Source: Dictyobacter arantiisoli
Lineage (GTDB): Bacteria; Chloroflexota; Ktedonobacteria; Ktedonobacterales; Ktedonobacteraceae
NCBI RefSeq assembly: GCF_008326305.1
Contig: NZ_BIXY01000007.1
Location: 1-64,000, forward strand
Reading direction: 5' to 3'
Length of the DNA: 64,000 nucleotides
Shown here: positions 8,221 through 17,817 of the stretch, piece after piece
Numbering within the stretch: position 1 is the first letter of the stretch
Layout of the letters: every line of letters starts with the position of its first letter
Notes under the pieces: generated by a model
Told to the model about the DNA's origin: nothing
Databases searched by the model: none
The model's input: the letters and a program-made list of their open reading frames with translations, nothing else
Translations under genes and position numbers: made by a program

Positions 8221-9264
8221 ATGGAAACGGCTCCAGGACCACATAATTTTCCCCAGAGACAAGCATCCAAACGGGCCGAAGTGATTGTGCGAACCGAAGG
8301 CTTAACAAAACGCTTTGATACCTTTACGGCAGTCGATCAACTGGCACTTGAAGTGTATCATGGAGACGTCTATGGGCTGTTGGGGCCAAATGGATCAGGC
8401 AAAACGACTACGCTACGGATGCTGCTCGGACTGATCCATCCCACAGCGGGCAAGGTCACGCTCCTGGGACATCCTATGGATGATTCTAAGCAGCGCTATC
8501 AGGCCCTGAGCCATGTAGGTGCGATCATAGAGCAGCCTGTATTCTATCCTTTTCTGACGGGACGTGAGAACCTGTATGGCATCGCAGCCTTTGGCAGCCA
8601 GCCGCAGTCTGAAGCGCTAGAGGAACGCATTGAAGAGATGTTGGAACTGGTAGACCTTGCTACCCGTGCCAGGGATCTCTATAGTAAATACTCGCTTGGC
8701 ATGCGCCAGCGCCTGGCCCTGGCCGCTACCTTACTCCATTATCCCCAGTTAATTATTTTGGATGAGCCAACCAATGGATTAGATCCCGCCGGAGTGGTAG
8801 ATATTCGCGAATTGATTGGGCAGCTTGCGCGGCAAGGGATTACAGTTATTCTATCCAGCCATCAACTACATGAAATTCAACAGGTCTGCTCACGCGTTGC
8901 GATCATCAAGCGCGGCCATTTACTGGTCCAGGGAAAAGTACAGGATCTCCTCTCCGAGCAGCCAGCCATTATTTTTAGCTTTCCTGATCCTCATATGCTC
9001 CAACAGGCAGAATTGTTATTGCATACTCTGCATCCTGGAACATGGCCCTGGCTGAATGATTCAAGAATCATAACTGCCGAACACGAGCAAAGCTGGGTAC
9101 CTCCTGGCGGACAAATGTTACTTGTCGAGGCAACCATGGAGCATGCCGCCGAACTAAATGCATTCTTTGGGATGAAAGGGTTATACGCCACCGAGATTCG
9201 TCGCCACGAAACCAGCCTCGAACAATACTTCCTGGACCTGACCACAAGCCCCAATCCTCCTTAG
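8221..9264 (+). CDS. ABC transporter ATP-binding protein, no permease adjacent
   Basis: This is a cytoplasmic ATPase subunit of a BcrA/CcmA-type exporter (antibiotic, peptide or unknown substrate). It has Walker A GPNGSGKT (residues 55-62), signature SLGMRQRLALA, Walker B LIILDEPTNGLD and the switch His in ILSSHQLHE. The last 120 residues form the extra C-terminal domain common in this subgroup. The ATG at 8221 is used; a TTG immediately upstream is unlikely. The permease that such ATPases need is not next to it, because the downstream neighbour is on the opposite strand. It must either pair with a permease elsewhere or have lost its partner. Confidence 0.9.
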   Translation: METAPGPHNFPQRQASKRAEVIVRTEGLTKRFDTFTAVDQLALEVYHGDVYGLLGPNGSGKTTTLRMLLGLIHPTAGKVTLLGHPMDDSKQRYQALSHVGAIIEQPVFYPFLTGRENLYGIAAFGSQPQSEALEERIEEMLELVDLATRARDLYSKYSLGMRQRLALAATLLHYPQLIILDEPTNGLDPAGVVDIRELIGQLARQGITVILSSHQLHEIQQVCSRVAIIKRGHLLVQGKVQDLLSEQPAIIFSFPDPHMLQQAELLLHTLHPGTWPWLNDSRIITAEHEQSWVPPGGQMLLVEATMEHAAELNAFFGMKGLYATEIRRHETSLEQYFLDLTTSPNPP

Positions 9265-9282
9265 CTCTGCCGATAACCTACA

Positions 9283-10719
9283 TTACATGTAGCGGGCATA
9301 GCTGCTACGGTCAGAATGGAAGTTATCTGGAAGGCCCAGGAAGCGCGCCACAATGTTCTCTTTTGCCAGGATTTTTCGCAGGGCCGCAAGGTCACTGCTG
9401 CCATCCTTTGGAACCGGAATAATCAGGAGGCAGGGGGCGATATGGCGAATACCCATCGTACGCAGAGTTGCATTCTGATAGAGCCGTTGCGCCGTTTCTT
9501 CGTTGCTGACCTCAAGAAAACTTACATAGGAAACAGTCACCTCTTGATACAGCTTCTGCCACTCCTGGAGCGTATAGAGGACATTCTGTGGAATCTCTTT
9601 CATGCAATATTTTTGTAATACGCCCAGGACGTCCTCTTCAAACTTCAATCCCTGCTGTATAGCCTGAAAAACGGATGCCTGGGTGATGAGCAATGTACTG
9701 GCCTGATCAATCTGTTTTATCTGGGTAAATGGGAGGATATGATAGAGCGTGGGCATATCAGGTTGCAGGAGCAGGATCTCATAGTTGGGCTGGATGATCA
9801 GCAATTTTTGCTCGGACTCAGTTTTGGTCACACCATCGAAATGAAAGACCTGATCAGCCAGTTCAGTCAAACGAAAGAGACAGGCATCAAGGCTTGGATT
9901 TGTGTCATCGCTAGTCCGGGGATATCCCAGTTCGACGAAACCCATTTCGTGCAGGGACGAGAAGAACATATTCAGCACATAGGAGCTATTGATGGCGAGC
10001 CACTCCTGAAATTGCTCGTCAGGTGTCTGCTCGCGCTCCTTTTTATTAGATTTGGAACGGGCACTGGATTTCCCCTGTTGCCCATAACTATAGTAGGCAT
10101 AGGGATAATACGGTTGCTCCTGGATATGCTGCGTTATGGTATTGAGGGCGGGATATTCCTCCCACATGCCGCGCAACAATGCAGAGATGCTGTACCATGC
10201 TCCAATAGTGCATTTTTCGAGGCTATTGATCAGCAACTGACGAAAATTGATCTTATACTTCTCATAAAGGTAGCTGAGGCTATTGTAGCGATGCTCAACG
10301 ATAAAGATAACCGTGTCGCCCCAATTCTTGTTGGTCCATTCTTTCAGCAACAGGGTGCTCTGCTCAACCAAACTTGCCTGCTGCCATTGCTTTAACGCTG
10401 GGCCTGGGAGAAAGGTTGGCTTGTCATCTCCAGTTTGCATGAGACCCACATACAGGATATCCATTTGTGCCAACAATTCATAGAGCATATCGGCATAGCT
10501 ATCTGACTGATCGTAGAGACTAGAGCGTTCCTTTCCTTTGAGTAGAGGACGCAGCTTTTTCACGATGCGCTTGGGAATCAACCCTTGCTGGGTTGGTTCA
10601 ATCTTCATCTGATAGACCGCATTCACCATGACCGCCAGGTCATAGAGCAGCGGCGTTGCGGTATGCATCACAACTTGTGGAACAACTTCAGTTACTTCGA
10701 GCATAATATCCTCAGCCAT
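9283..10719 (-). CDS. Helicase-associated (Helicase_C_3-like) domain protein, copy 2
   Basis: The 478-residue soluble protein resembles the non-catalytic region associated with XPB/Ssl2-type helicases. An N-terminal segment (LYDLAVMVNAVYQ, then GLIPKRIVKKLRPLL) resembles the repeat found there. The central block IIQPNYEILLLQPDMPTLYHILPF leads to a typical FEEDVLGVLQKYCMKEIPQNVLYTLQEW segment. I see no Walker motifs, so it is not itself a helicase. A Tyr/Gly/Ser-rich insert lies at about residues 200-230. The second ATG (10704) has a better ribosome site (GAGGATATT), so the true start may be there. It is a tandem paralogue of the gene at 10759, with a 39-bp gap. Confidence 0.75.
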   Translation of the reverse strand: MAEDIMLEVTEVVPQVVMHTATPLLYDLAVMVNAVYQMKIEPTQQGLIPKRIVKKLRPLLKGKERSSLYDQSDSYADMLYELLAQMDILYVGLMQTGDDKPTFLPGPALKQWQQASLVEQSTLLLKEWTNKNWGDTVIFIVEHRYNSLSYLYEKYKINFRQLLINSLEKCTIGAWYSISALLRGMWEEYPALNTITQHIQEQPYYPYAYYSYGQQGKSSARSKSNKKEREQTPDEQFQEWLAINSSYVLNMFFSSLHEMGFVELGYPRTSDDTNPSLDACLFRLTELADQVFHFDGVTKTESEQKLLIIQPNYEILLLQPDMPTLYHILPFTQIKQIDQASTLLITQASVFQAIQQGLKFEEDVLGVLQKYCMKEIPQNVLYTLQEWQKLYQEVTVSYVSFLEVSNEETAQRLYQNATLRTMGIRHIAPCLLIIPVPKDGSSDLAALRKILAKENIVARFLGLPDNFHSDRSSYARYM

Positions 10720-10758
10720 TTACAGTATCAGCTATAGCAGCAGTATCAAAATCCCGGG

Positions 10759-12159
10759 TCATCCAAAAAAGTGATAGTCATCATCGTCGTCGTCATCGTC
10801 GTCGTCATCATAGTCCTCAACATCGCGCATGAGCATCGCTTTTACACTGAGGGAAACCCCTAACTTTTCTAACGCATCCCGAAAAGTCGGGAGATTCATC
10901 TGTTCGGGATCAGAGAATTGGATTGTAAAAAGGTTCGGCGCAAGAGAGCGCACATTTAAACTGCGCAATGTCTCGTCGGCGGCTAATTGCTGTCCGAGAG
11001 CATCGTTATCCACTTCAATGAGCAGGACTGGCGATAGATAAGCCACCTTACAATGTTTGGCCCAATCTTGCAGACTATAGAGCACGTTTTGTGGGAGCTC
11101 TTTCTGGCTGACCTTTTGGAGGACGGACAGGACATCCTTCTCGAAACGCAGCCCTTTTTTGAGTGCGTTTGCCAACGAGTCCTGCGTAAGCACAAATGTA
11201 CTAACCTGATCGATCTGTTTAAGCTGGGCAAACGGAAGCACACGATAGAGCGTTGGCAGGTGCAGTTCCAATAGCAGCATTTCGTAGTTGGGCTGGACAA
11301 TCACGACAGGTTTGACATCTTCCGGCTCGATAGCTTTATCAATAGCCAGGATTGCCTTGCCATCTTCAGTGAGACGGAAAACGCAGGCAAGCACGTCTAT
11401 ATGTTGCCGATCCAGGCGTTTCCCATGATAGCCAGGCTCTACCAGCCCTGTTTCATACAGGGTAGTGAAAAACATGTTCGCGATAACTGGAGTATTGTGT
11501 TCTACCCATGTCTCATAATTTCTTCGCCCCAAACTAATTGGCCGGGTAACCTCTGTCTCCAACTCGACAAAATCCGCCGGAGAATTTGTCCGCTCGGCTG
11601 TATGGTAGACAATCCCGATCCGTCGAATAAAATCTTCCAAACGATACCAGGTGTTTTCATGGCATTGACGTAACTGTTCCAGGACAAGCGGGCGGAGCTC
11701 AGAGCCAGACATATCATAGAAAAAAAAGGTTGCTCGGCCAGACTCAACGGGAAGGATAGCCGTATCCTTCCAATTGCTATACCGCGCCCAGGCGCTCAAC
11801 AGGAACTGCGCCTGCTTGATAGAATTCATGCGTTGCCACGTTTCCATGCCAACTCCAGGAGCAAGATAGAGCTTCTTTTTCTCATCCGTTGGGTCGGGGT
11901 CTATATAGGTAAGGATACCGCTATTGTTAAGAACATCCAAAATCAATGCCAGATAGGCATCCATTTCCTTTTCAGTACGCAGGACGTTGCCTTTCAGTAA
12001 TGGCAATAATTTTTTACTGATGCGTTTGGGTATTTTTCCCTCTACAGTTGGCTCCAGCGTCGATTGATACACTGTATTGATAACAGTAACAATATCATAC
12101 AACAGAGAACGCGTAGCTGGCAGGTATGTTTCTGGCGTCGTGTTATTCTCTTTAAGCAT
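10759..12159 (-). CDS. Helicase-associated (Helicase_C_3-like) domain protein, copy 1, poly-Asp tail
   Basis: This 466-residue paralogue of the neighbouring gene shares the N-terminal LLYDIVTVINTVYQ / GKIPKRISKKLLPLLKG block, the core VVIVQPNYEMLLLELHLPTLYRVLPF and the KELPQNVLYSLQDW segment. There is no ATPase motif. The C-terminus is a run of about a dozen aspartates (YDDDDD.. then YHFFG) encoded by a GAT/GAC microsatellite around 10781-10815, and may change length by slippage. ATG 12159 follows AAGGA at 7 nt, 32 bp after ispH, so it is probably in the ispH operon. The paralogues are clearly homologous but well diverged, so the duplication is old. Confidence 0.75.
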   Translation of the reverse strand: MLKENNTTPETYLPATRSLLYDIVTVINTVYQSTLEPTVEGKIPKRISKKLLPLLKGNVLRTEKEMDAYLALILDVLNNSGILTYIDPDPTDEKKKLYLAPGVGMETWQRMNSIKQAQFLLSAWARYSNWKDTAILPVESGRATFFFYDMSGSELRPLVLEQLRQCHENTWYRLEDFIRRIGIVYHTAERTNSPADFVELETEVTRPISLGRRNYETWVEHNTPVIANMFFTTLYETGLVEPGYHGKRLDRQHIDVLACVFRLTEDGKAILAIDKAIEPEDVKPVVIVQPNYEMLLLELHLPTLYRVLPFAQLKQIDQVSTFVLTQDSLANALKKGLRFEKDVLSVLQKVSQKELPQNVLYSLQDWAKHCKVAYLSPVLLIEVDNDALGQQLAADETLRSLNVRSLAPNLFTIQFSDPEQMNLPTFRDALEKLGVSLSVKAMLMRDVEDYDDDDDDDDDDDYHFFG

Positions 12160-12191
12160 ACGAAAGTCCTTCTACATTTCACGGTACAATG

Positions 12192-13076
12192 CTATACCTC
12201 GGCAGGATATTGCTCCAGAAAGCGGATCACTTCACGGGTTAGTTGGCTGGGTGTCGAGGCACCAGCCGTCACAGCGACACGCTTCTTGCCTTTGAGCCAG
12301 GTTGGATCAAGCTGTGAGAGATCCTCAATCCGCACGGCAGGTACGCCTGCTAATTCTTCTGACACCTGGACCAGACGGTTGGTATTGTTACTGCGTGGAT
12401 CGCCCACTACCACAGTCAGATCCGCCCCCTGTGCCTGGGCCGCGACAGCCTCCTGACGCGTCTGAGTGGCGGCACAGATATCCACATGCACCTCAGCCTG
12501 AGGATAGCGATCCTTGATATACCGGATGACGCGTCGGGTATCCCATTGTGAGAGGGTGGTCTGGGTCGAGACGGCGATCTTTTCCTGCTGTGCAGGTGTT
12601 AGAGCCAGAGCATCAACATCGGCCTCAACCTCAACCAGACTGACATGGCCGGGAATCTCGCCCATCACGCCTTCCGGCTCAGGATGTCCTTTTTTGCCCA
12701 CATAGAGAATATAATAGCCTTTGCCGACCAAATCTTTAACCAGATCGTGCGTCTTGGTCACGTCGGGACAGGTGGCATCAATACACGTCAGACCGCGATC
12801 AATGGCGCGTTGTTTGACTTCGGGCGAGACACCATGGGCGGTAAAAATAACTGTTCCCGTCTGTACCTGCTCCAGAATCTCCGCACGATTAGGACCATCG
12901 AGCGTCTCTACGCCCATGGTGGTCAACTCATCAATAGCATGGCGATTATGAATAATTTGCCCGATAATATAGATAGGACGTGGCAGGCTGGTATCTTTGG
13001 CGGCTTTACGCGCAATAGTCAACGCATCAACAACACCATAACAATATCCACGGGGTGAAATTTTGATTACTTCCAT
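12192..13076 (-). CDS. ispH: 4-Hydroxy-3-methylbut-2-enyl diphosphate reductase
   Basis: IspH carries out the last step of the MEP isoprenoid pathway, reducing HMBPP to IPP and DMAPP with a 4Fe-4S cluster. The three cluster cysteines are present: Cys12 (RGYCYGV), Cys103 ([11 protein letters not shown]) and Cys201 ([11 protein letters not shown]). Substrate-site histidines in [14 protein letters not shown] and KKGHPEPEG are kept, as is the proton-donor Glu in PEPEGVMGE. The length of 294 aa is normal. The gene is flanked upstream by the HemA-like fragment and downstream, in the same direction, by the helicase-associated pair. It depends on Fe-S assembly, whose genes lie 2 kb away on the other strand. 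Confidence 0.96.
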   Translation of the reverse strand: MEVIKISPRGYCYGVVDALTIARKAAKDTSLPRPIYIIGQIIHNRHAIDELTTMGVETLDGPNRAEILEQVQTGTVIFTAHGVSPEVKQRAIDRGLTCIDATCPDVTKTHDLVKDLVGKGYYILYVGKKGHPEPEGVMGEIPGHVSLVEVEADVDALALTPAQQEKIAVSTQTTLSQWDTRRVIRYIKDRYPQAEVHVDICAATQTRQEAVAAQAQGADLTVVVGDPRSNNTNRLVQVSEELAGVPAVRIEDLSQLDPTWLKGKKRVAVTAGASTPSQLTREVIRFLEQYPAEV

Positions 13077-13231
13077 TATTTTCTTCTATTTTCTTCCCAA
13101 AGGAATGATGGGTTTCACTTTAGAACAGCCCTCATCCATCTCGATGAGGACCATTTCAATCTCTTTATTATACACTGGTGTCTACTGATGTCGCGACTAC
13201 CAAAAAGTGGGTAGTGGATGAAAAAGAAAGG

Positions 13232-13663
13232 CTAACAGGCCTTTAATTCTGCTTTATAAAGTATGCGATGCAGATCATTGGGAGTATAGAGGCAGACAGC
13301 GGGCAGCAGACCGGCCAGTTCTTCCACAGAAGTAGAGGGGGCAAGATCAAAGATCAGCAAAGGGGTGCGTCTCCCTTCACATCCTTTCGCAATGCTGGCT
13401 GCAGTAAGTTGAGGAACGTGCGTATTGCCACCTTCAAGCATAGCGATGGCAGGCATATAGATGAGTAATTGCACATGCGGGAGAAGATAGTGTACCCTGG
13501 CTGAAGTCTCTTCTTGATACACATATTTCATACGTGCCTGCCGAAGTAGCTTCAAATAGGGAAGGCGTAGCTCTTCAGGCCCAATTAATAATGCTGACCG
13601 ACCTTGTAATCCACCAAGGCATGCATCCGCGATAGACACCACATCTGGCGCTAGGTCTTGCAT
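13232..13663 (-). CDS. Stand-alone glutamyl-tRNA reductase-like nucleotide-binding domain
   Basis: The 143-residue protein has no clear function, but its layout follows the NADPH-binding domain of glutamyl-tRNA reductase (HemA). An ADACLGGLQGRSALLIGPEEL strand-loop-helix stands where HemA has its Rossmann glycine loop. The end, RRTPLLIFDLAPSTSVEELAGLL then VCLYTPNDL, matches the HemA RPLLIIDIAVPRD..VYLYDVDDL region. The N-terminal catalytic domain with its active-site Cys and the C-terminal dimerisation helix are absent, and the glycine motif is degenerate (GPEEL). It is therefore unlikely to be an active reductase. The start is solid: GAGGAG precedes ATG 13663. It is upstream of ispH in the same direction. 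Confidence 0.6.
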   Translation of the reverse strand: MQDLAPDVVSIADACLGGLQGRSALLIGPEELRLPYLKLLRQARMKYVYQEETSARVHYLLPHVQLLIYMPAIAMLEGGNTHVPQLTAASIAKGCEGRRTPLLIFDLAPSTSVEELAGLLPAVCLYTPNDLHRILYKAELKAC

Positions 13664-13958
13664 TGACGATTCTCCTCTACCGTAGATAAATGACTATTGC
13701 CTTGCTTTACTGTTATTTATACATACTATAGCAAATCGAAACCAGTTGACATCAGGTGCATCCTGTATTTTCTTCTACGGTGTGACACGGTTCTGGGTTA
13801 GAATTTTCCTTGAGAAACAAGCAGTGCTATTGTTCGTTTCAGGCAAGCAGGCATTGTATAACGCACGCCTTGCTTTGTTGAGATTCCTGTGCTAATCTCT
13901 AGCACGGAAACCTCAGGTGACCATAATTCCATTCTATTAGCAGCAAGGATAAACAATT
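13664..13958. other. Divergent intergenic region
   Basis: This 295-bp stretch lies between divergent genes and must hold both promoters. I see only weak AT-rich boxes and short 5-bp inverted repeats, and no gene. Confidence 0.5.
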
Positions 13959-14765
13959 ATGCCCTATGAAATGGGTGAATATTACAAGCAGGTTGATGAC
14001 TACGATCTGGAATATCAGAGTCAGTCTGAACAAGATCTGCCTTTCTGGCGCGAATTGGTAGTTCGCTATATGCCAGAGCATGTATTAGAATTGGCGTGCG
14101 GAAGTGGGAGAATAGGACTGGAACTGCTCCACAGTCCCGGCTCATTCATACTTGAAGGATTGGACATCGAAGAAGGTATGCTCAAGGCGTATCGACGTAA
14201 GCTGGAAAGCGAGCCTGAGGCTGTACAACAGCGCGTACTCCTGCATCAGGGCGATATGAGTCAGTTTGAACTGGCGAATAAGGGCAAATTCGACCTCATC
14301 ATTCTGCCCTTCAACTCGATCTGCCACCTCTACGAGATCGAGCAACAGCTAGAAACCTTCCGTGCCGTCTATGAGCATCTTGCTCCCGGGGGACGCTTTG
14401 TCGTTGACACCTTCGTACCCGACATTGATTATCTCAGCGATGCCCTCAATCGCCCCTCCACCGTCTATCTGGAAGATGAAATCGAAGCGCCTGATGGAGA
14501 ATTTACGATGCTGCTCTATACAACGCGTAAATATGACGCATTTGAGCAGACGCAACATATCACCTGGACGCATGAAAAGTTCTTTGAGAACGGAGAAAAT
14601 GAACGCTATCTTTCCAGGCTCGATATGCATCTCTTTTTCCCACGTGAACTCCAGATGCTCTTCATTGCCACCGGCTTTCGCGTGGATGCTCTCTATGGCG
14701 ACTATCACTGGAACCCCTTCGGAAAAGGCACACGCCAGATCGTCATCGGCAGCAAACCTGCCTGA
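13959..14765 (+). CDS. Class I SAM-dependent methyltransferase
   Basis: The 268-residue cytoplasmic methyltransferase has the SAM-binding motif VLELACGSGRIGLELL (about residues 45-60), acidic motif II GLDIEEGMLKAYR, and the post-motif FDLIILPFNSICHLYEIEQQ typical of the Methyltransf_25/31 type. LAPGGRFVVDTF is motif III-like. The substrate cannot be read from sequence; close relatives act on small molecules or are uncharacterised. ATG 13959 follows AAGGA at 9 nt. It stands alone, ending before a 31-bp perfect hairpin that separates it from the suf operon. Confidence 0.88.
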   Translation: MPYEMGEYYKQVDDYDLEYQSQSEQDLPFWRELVVRYMPEHVLELACGSGRIGLELLHSPGSFILEGLDIEEGMLKAYRRKLESEPEAVQQRVLLHQGDMSQFELANKGKFDLIILPFNSICHLYEIEQQLETFRAVYEHLAPGGRFVVDTFVPDIDYLSDALNRPSTVYLEDEIEAPDGEFTMLLYTTRKYDAFEQTQHITWTHEKFFENGENERYLSRLDMHLFFPRELQMLFIATGFRVDALYGDYHWNPFGKGTRQIVIGSKPA

Positions 14766-14788
14766 CGCCCTCTCACCATATACATCTC

Positions 14789-14853
14789 AGCGTCAACTGC
14801 CCGATGTTTTCTCTCTCAAGCTTTGAGAGAGAAAACATCGGGCAGTTGACGCT
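14789..14853. terminator. 31-bp perfect hairpin overlapping the suf promoter
   Basis: Arms 14789-14819 and 14823-14853 are perfectly complementary with a 3-nt centre. It lies 24 bp after the methyltransferase stop and should terminate that gene. Its right arm contains the suf -35 box TTGACG (14846-14851). Confidence 0.85.
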
Positions 14854-14875
14854 CTCCCTCTTCAAGTGCTAAAAT
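14846..14875 (+). promoter_or_regulatory. suf operon promoter
   Basis: TTGACG (14846-14851), an 18-bp spacer and TAAAAT (14870-14875) form a near-consensus housekeeping promoter about 67 bp before rrf2. The AT-rich region just downstream is a plausible Rrf2 operator, but no site can be proven by eye. Confidence 0.6.
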
Positions 14876-14942
14876 AAAACCTAGTGAATTGGTCGGATTA
14901 ATTTGTTGTTCTATCAGGCGAAGTGCTGAGAATGGAGAAACC

Positions 14943-15485
14943 ATGATGTTGCGTGTATCTACAAAAGGCGAGTATGGCGTACGAATCATGGTGGACCTTG
15001 CCCGTCACTATGGCAGTCGCCCTCGTTCTTTGACAGATATTTCTCAGACTGAGACACTCCCATTGGCCTATCTCGAACAACTGGTGAAATTATTACGAGA
15101 AGCCAATCCCCCCCTTGTAATGAGCACACGCGGCGCGCATGGCGGCTATAAGCTGAGCCGTGATCCTGCGGAGATTACAATGGGGGAAGTGGTGCGTGTT
15201 CTAGAGGGCCCAATCGCTCCCATGATTTGTGCGACTGAAGGCGAGATGACGCAGGTTTGCAACTTTCTGGACGCTTGTAAGACGCGATATCTGTGGACGA
15301 AGGTGCGGGACGCAGTCGCTCAGACGCTCGATTCTATGACATTGGCTGAATTAGCGACCGTGTCACAGCAAGAAAGTAGCGCCGCAGCACAATTTATCGC
15401 TCTCTCTGATATACATGTGGGTGCAGGTTCGCAAGAACTCTGTCTGCCTGCTAAGGATGGCGAAACGAAAGTTCGTCCCTTATAA
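14943..15485 (+). CDS. Rrf2-family iron-sulfur regulator (IscR/SufR-like)
   Basis: This transcription factor heads the suf operon and probably senses the Fe-S status of the cell. The N-terminal winged helix is classical: LRVSTKGEYGVRIMVDLARHYG, SLTDISQTETLPLAYLEQLVKLLREA, then STRGAHGGYKLSRDPAEITMGEVVRVLEG. Three cysteines follow in the cluster-binding loop (MICATEGEMTQVC NFLDAC: C-x9-C-x5-C), close to IscR spacing. A C-terminal tail of about 30 residues has one further Cys. ATG 14943 is used; the adjacent ATG 14946 has equally good spacing from GGAG. By analogy with IscR it may repress its own operon when clusters are plentiful. Confidence 0.88.
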   Translation: MMLRVSTKGEYGVRIMVDLARHYGSRPRSLTDISQTETLPLAYLEQLVKLLREANPPLVMSTRGAHGGYKLSRDPAEITMGEVVRVLEGPIAPMICATEGEMTQVCNFLDACKTRYLWTKVRDAVAQTLDSMTLAELATVSQQESSAAAQFIALSDIHVGAGSQELCLPAKDGETKVRPL

Positions 15486-15508
15486 ATAAGGAAGGTGTTT
15501 TAGAATAA

Positions 15509-16336
15509 ATGGCATCTGAACTTGTAATTAAAAATTTACATGCCAATATAGAAGGCAAGCCGATTTTGCGTGGCGTTAACCTTACCGTACGTCAGGGTGA
15601 GATACACGCATTGATGGGTCCCAATGGCTCCGGTAAGAGCACATTGTCAAATGTAATTATGGGTAATCCCAAATACGAAGTGACAGAGGGGGAAGTCTGG
15701 TTTAAAGGTGAGAACATCCTGGAATATTCGCCAGACCGCCGTGCACGCATGCGCCTCTTCCTGGCCTTCCAGTATCCAATGTCGATTCCGGGTGTGAGTG
15801 TAGCGAATTTCTTACGCCGCTCCCTGGAAGCGGTCCGTGAGGGCAACAAGCCAGTCGAAGAGGGCGAGAATCCTACCGGCAAAATGGGCAAACGCAAAAC
15901 GGTTCCCCCCGGTGAGTTCCGCAAACTGCTGCAGGCTAAAATGAAGTTGCTGCGTGTCGATAATAGCTTTATCAACCGCTCAATTAATGATGGTTTCTCT
16001 GGTGGTGAGAAGAAGCGCGCCGAGATCTTACAGATGGCGCTGCTTGAGCCAGAAATTGCCCTGATGGACGAGACCGACTCCGGTCTGGATATCGATGCCC
16101 TGCGTATCGTATCCGAGAGCGTCAATGCCTTGACCGGCCCCGACCTGGGTATCTTGCTGATCACCCACTACCAGCGCATGTTGAACTATATCAAACCTGA
16201 TTATGTCCATGTGATGTTTAATGGCCGAATCGTGAAATCCGGTGGTCGAGAACTGGCCCTCGAACTTGAAGAGAAGGGCTATGAATGGCTGCGCCCAACT
16301 GATGACGAAGTGAATGAGGTGACTGTTGATGCTTAA
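15509..16336 (+). CDS. sufC: SUF Fe-S assembly ATPase SufC
   Basis: SufC is the ABC-type ATPase of the SufBCD scaffold, which drives conformational change for cluster building. Walker A GPNGSGKS is at residues 37-44. The SufC-specific [32 protein letters not shown] run combines signature and Walker B, with H-switch [12 protein letters not shown] Lys/Glu-rich insert ([17 protein letters not shown]) is longer than in E. coli SufC. The end overlaps the sufD start by 8 bp, implying translational coupling. Confidence 0.95.
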   Translation: MASELVIKNLHANIEGKPILRGVNLTVRQGEIHALMGPNGSGKSTLSNVIMGNPKYEVTEGEVWFKGENILEYSPDRRARMRLFLAFQYPMSIPGVSVANFLRRSLEAVREGNKPVEEGENPTGKMGKRKTVPPGEFRKLLQAKMKLLRVDNSFINRSINDGFSGGEKKRAEILQMALLEPEIALMDETDSGLDIDALRIVSESVNALTGPDLGILLITHYQRMLNYIKPDYVHVMFNGRIVKSGGRELALELEEKGYEWLRPTDDEVNEVTVDA

Positions 16337-17783
16337 TACTTTGGCTCCAGGGTTTTCCCGTGCGGCGATTGAAACGTTGTCGCGCTACAAGGGGGAGCCT
16401 GAGTGGATGCTACAGTTGCGTCTACAGGCCTGGGAAACCTATGAAAATACCGCGGCACCTCTTGGCCGCCGTGGTGATCTTGGTACACAGAGAACACTGG
16501 CAAGCTTTGATTTTCAGACGTTGAATGCATTTGCTCCTGCTGAGAAGGATGCGGATCTGCCAGAGGCTGTACAGCAGTCATTGCAGGCTTCGCTGGTCAA
16601 TGAGCGCTCTGGCTTGATCGTACAGCTCAACTCGACCGTGGTACACACGGAGTTAAGCGATGAGCTGAAGCAGCAGGGAGTTATCCTGACCGATCTGGAT
16701 ACGGCGGTGCGCGAGCATGCCGACCTGGTCAAAGAATACTTTATGACCCGCTGTATCCCGGTGGCATCCAGCAAGTACACGGCGTTACATGCCGCCTTCT
16801 GGAGCGGTGGTTTCTTCCTTTACATTCCAAAGGGTGTAGAGATTGAAAAACCGTTGCTGGCACAGGTCTGGGTAAATGAGCCTCAGGCAGCAGCCTTCTC
16901 GCACGCCCTGGTGATCGCGGAAGAGCAGAGTAGCGTACGCTTCGTACAGGAATATAACTCGACCGTAGCCGGTGAGGAGCCATCCTTGCTGAGCGATGTG
17001 GTTGAGATTTTTGCCAGACGTGAGGCACGCGTTGAGTTCAGCAATCTGCAGGATCTGGGACAGAACATCTGGAACATTACTGATAAGAACGCTGTTTTTG
17101 ACAATGATGCCAGCGTGACATTTGTCCTGGCGGATCTGGGTAGTAAGCTGACCCTGGAAACAGTTGGCGCGGGCTTGCAGGGTAATGGCGTGGCCGGTGA
17201 ACTGGTTGGCGTCTTCTTTGCAGACCACGATCAGCGCTTCATGATCAAGACGTTGTCCGATCATGTGGGCCTCTCTACCAATGCTGAGACACTGGTCAAG
17301 GGCGTACTGACCGATCAATCCCGCGTTGAGTTTGATGGCATGATTCGTATTCGTCCGAAGGCGCAACAGACGGCCTCTTTCTTATCCGCTCATGGTTTGC
17401 TTCTCAGCAAACAGTGCCGTGGTGAGTTTATCCCGGGTCTGGAGATCGCTGCGAATGAGGTGAGCGCCAGTCACGGCGCAACCAGCGGCCAGATCGATGA
17501 GGAGCAACTGTTCTATCTGATGGTCCGTGGTATCGCACGGGCAGAGGCAGAACGGATCATCGTGCAGGGTTTCTTTGAGCCAGTGCTGCAACGCATTCCC
17601 GTCGAAAACCTGCGTATCCGCTTACGCCGTAGCATAATTAGCCGCATGAGTGGGGCTCAGGAGAGCGAGGCCGATACCTGGGTCGATGCTCAGGAGCGCT
17701 GGGAGATCGAAGGTGTTGATGAGCACGCTGTCAGCCTGAATGGTAACCCCAACGACGATGAGATCAAACTCGCGGAATACTAA
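16329..17783 (+). CDS. sufD: SUF scaffold protein, SufD type
   Basis: This 484-residue beta-helix protein of the SufB/SufD family forms part of the SufBCD scaffold. The C-terminal region [62 protein letters not shown] is SufD-like; the SHGAT histidine corresponds to the SufD cluster ligand, whereas SufB has EHEATTS with a nearby Cys. The N-terminal [23 protein letters not shown] is shared by SufB and long SufD proteins. ATG 16329 overlaps the sufC end; a TTG precedes it. No sufB gene is found in the window, so either SufB is encoded elsewhere or this protein also fills that role. Confidence 0.88.
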   Translation: MLNTLAPGFSRAAIETLSRYKGEPEWMLQLRLQAWETYENTAAPLGRRGDLGTQRTLASFDFQTLNAFAPAEKDADLPEAVQQSLQASLVNERSGLIVQLNSTVVHTELSDELKQQGVILTDLDTAVREHADLVKEYFMTRCIPVASSKYTALHAAFWSGGFFLYIPKGVEIEKPLLAQVWVNEPQAAAFSHALVIAEEQSSVRFVQEYNSTVAGEEPSLLSDVVEIFARREARVEFSNLQDLGQNIWNITDKNAVFDNDASVTFVLADLGSKLTLETVGAGLQGNGVAGELVGVFFADHDQRFMIKTLSDHVGLSTNAETLVKGVLTDQSRVEFDGMIRIRPKAQQTASFLSAHGLLLSKQCRGEFIPGLEIAANEVSASHGATSGQIDEEQLFYLMVRGIARAEAERIIVQGFFEPVLQRIPVENLRIRLRRSIISRMSGAQESEADTWVDAQERWEIEGVDEHAVSLNGNPNDDEIKLAEY

Positions 17784-17817
17784 TTCATACGTTAGCATTG
17801 AATGTATGCTTGTTTGA

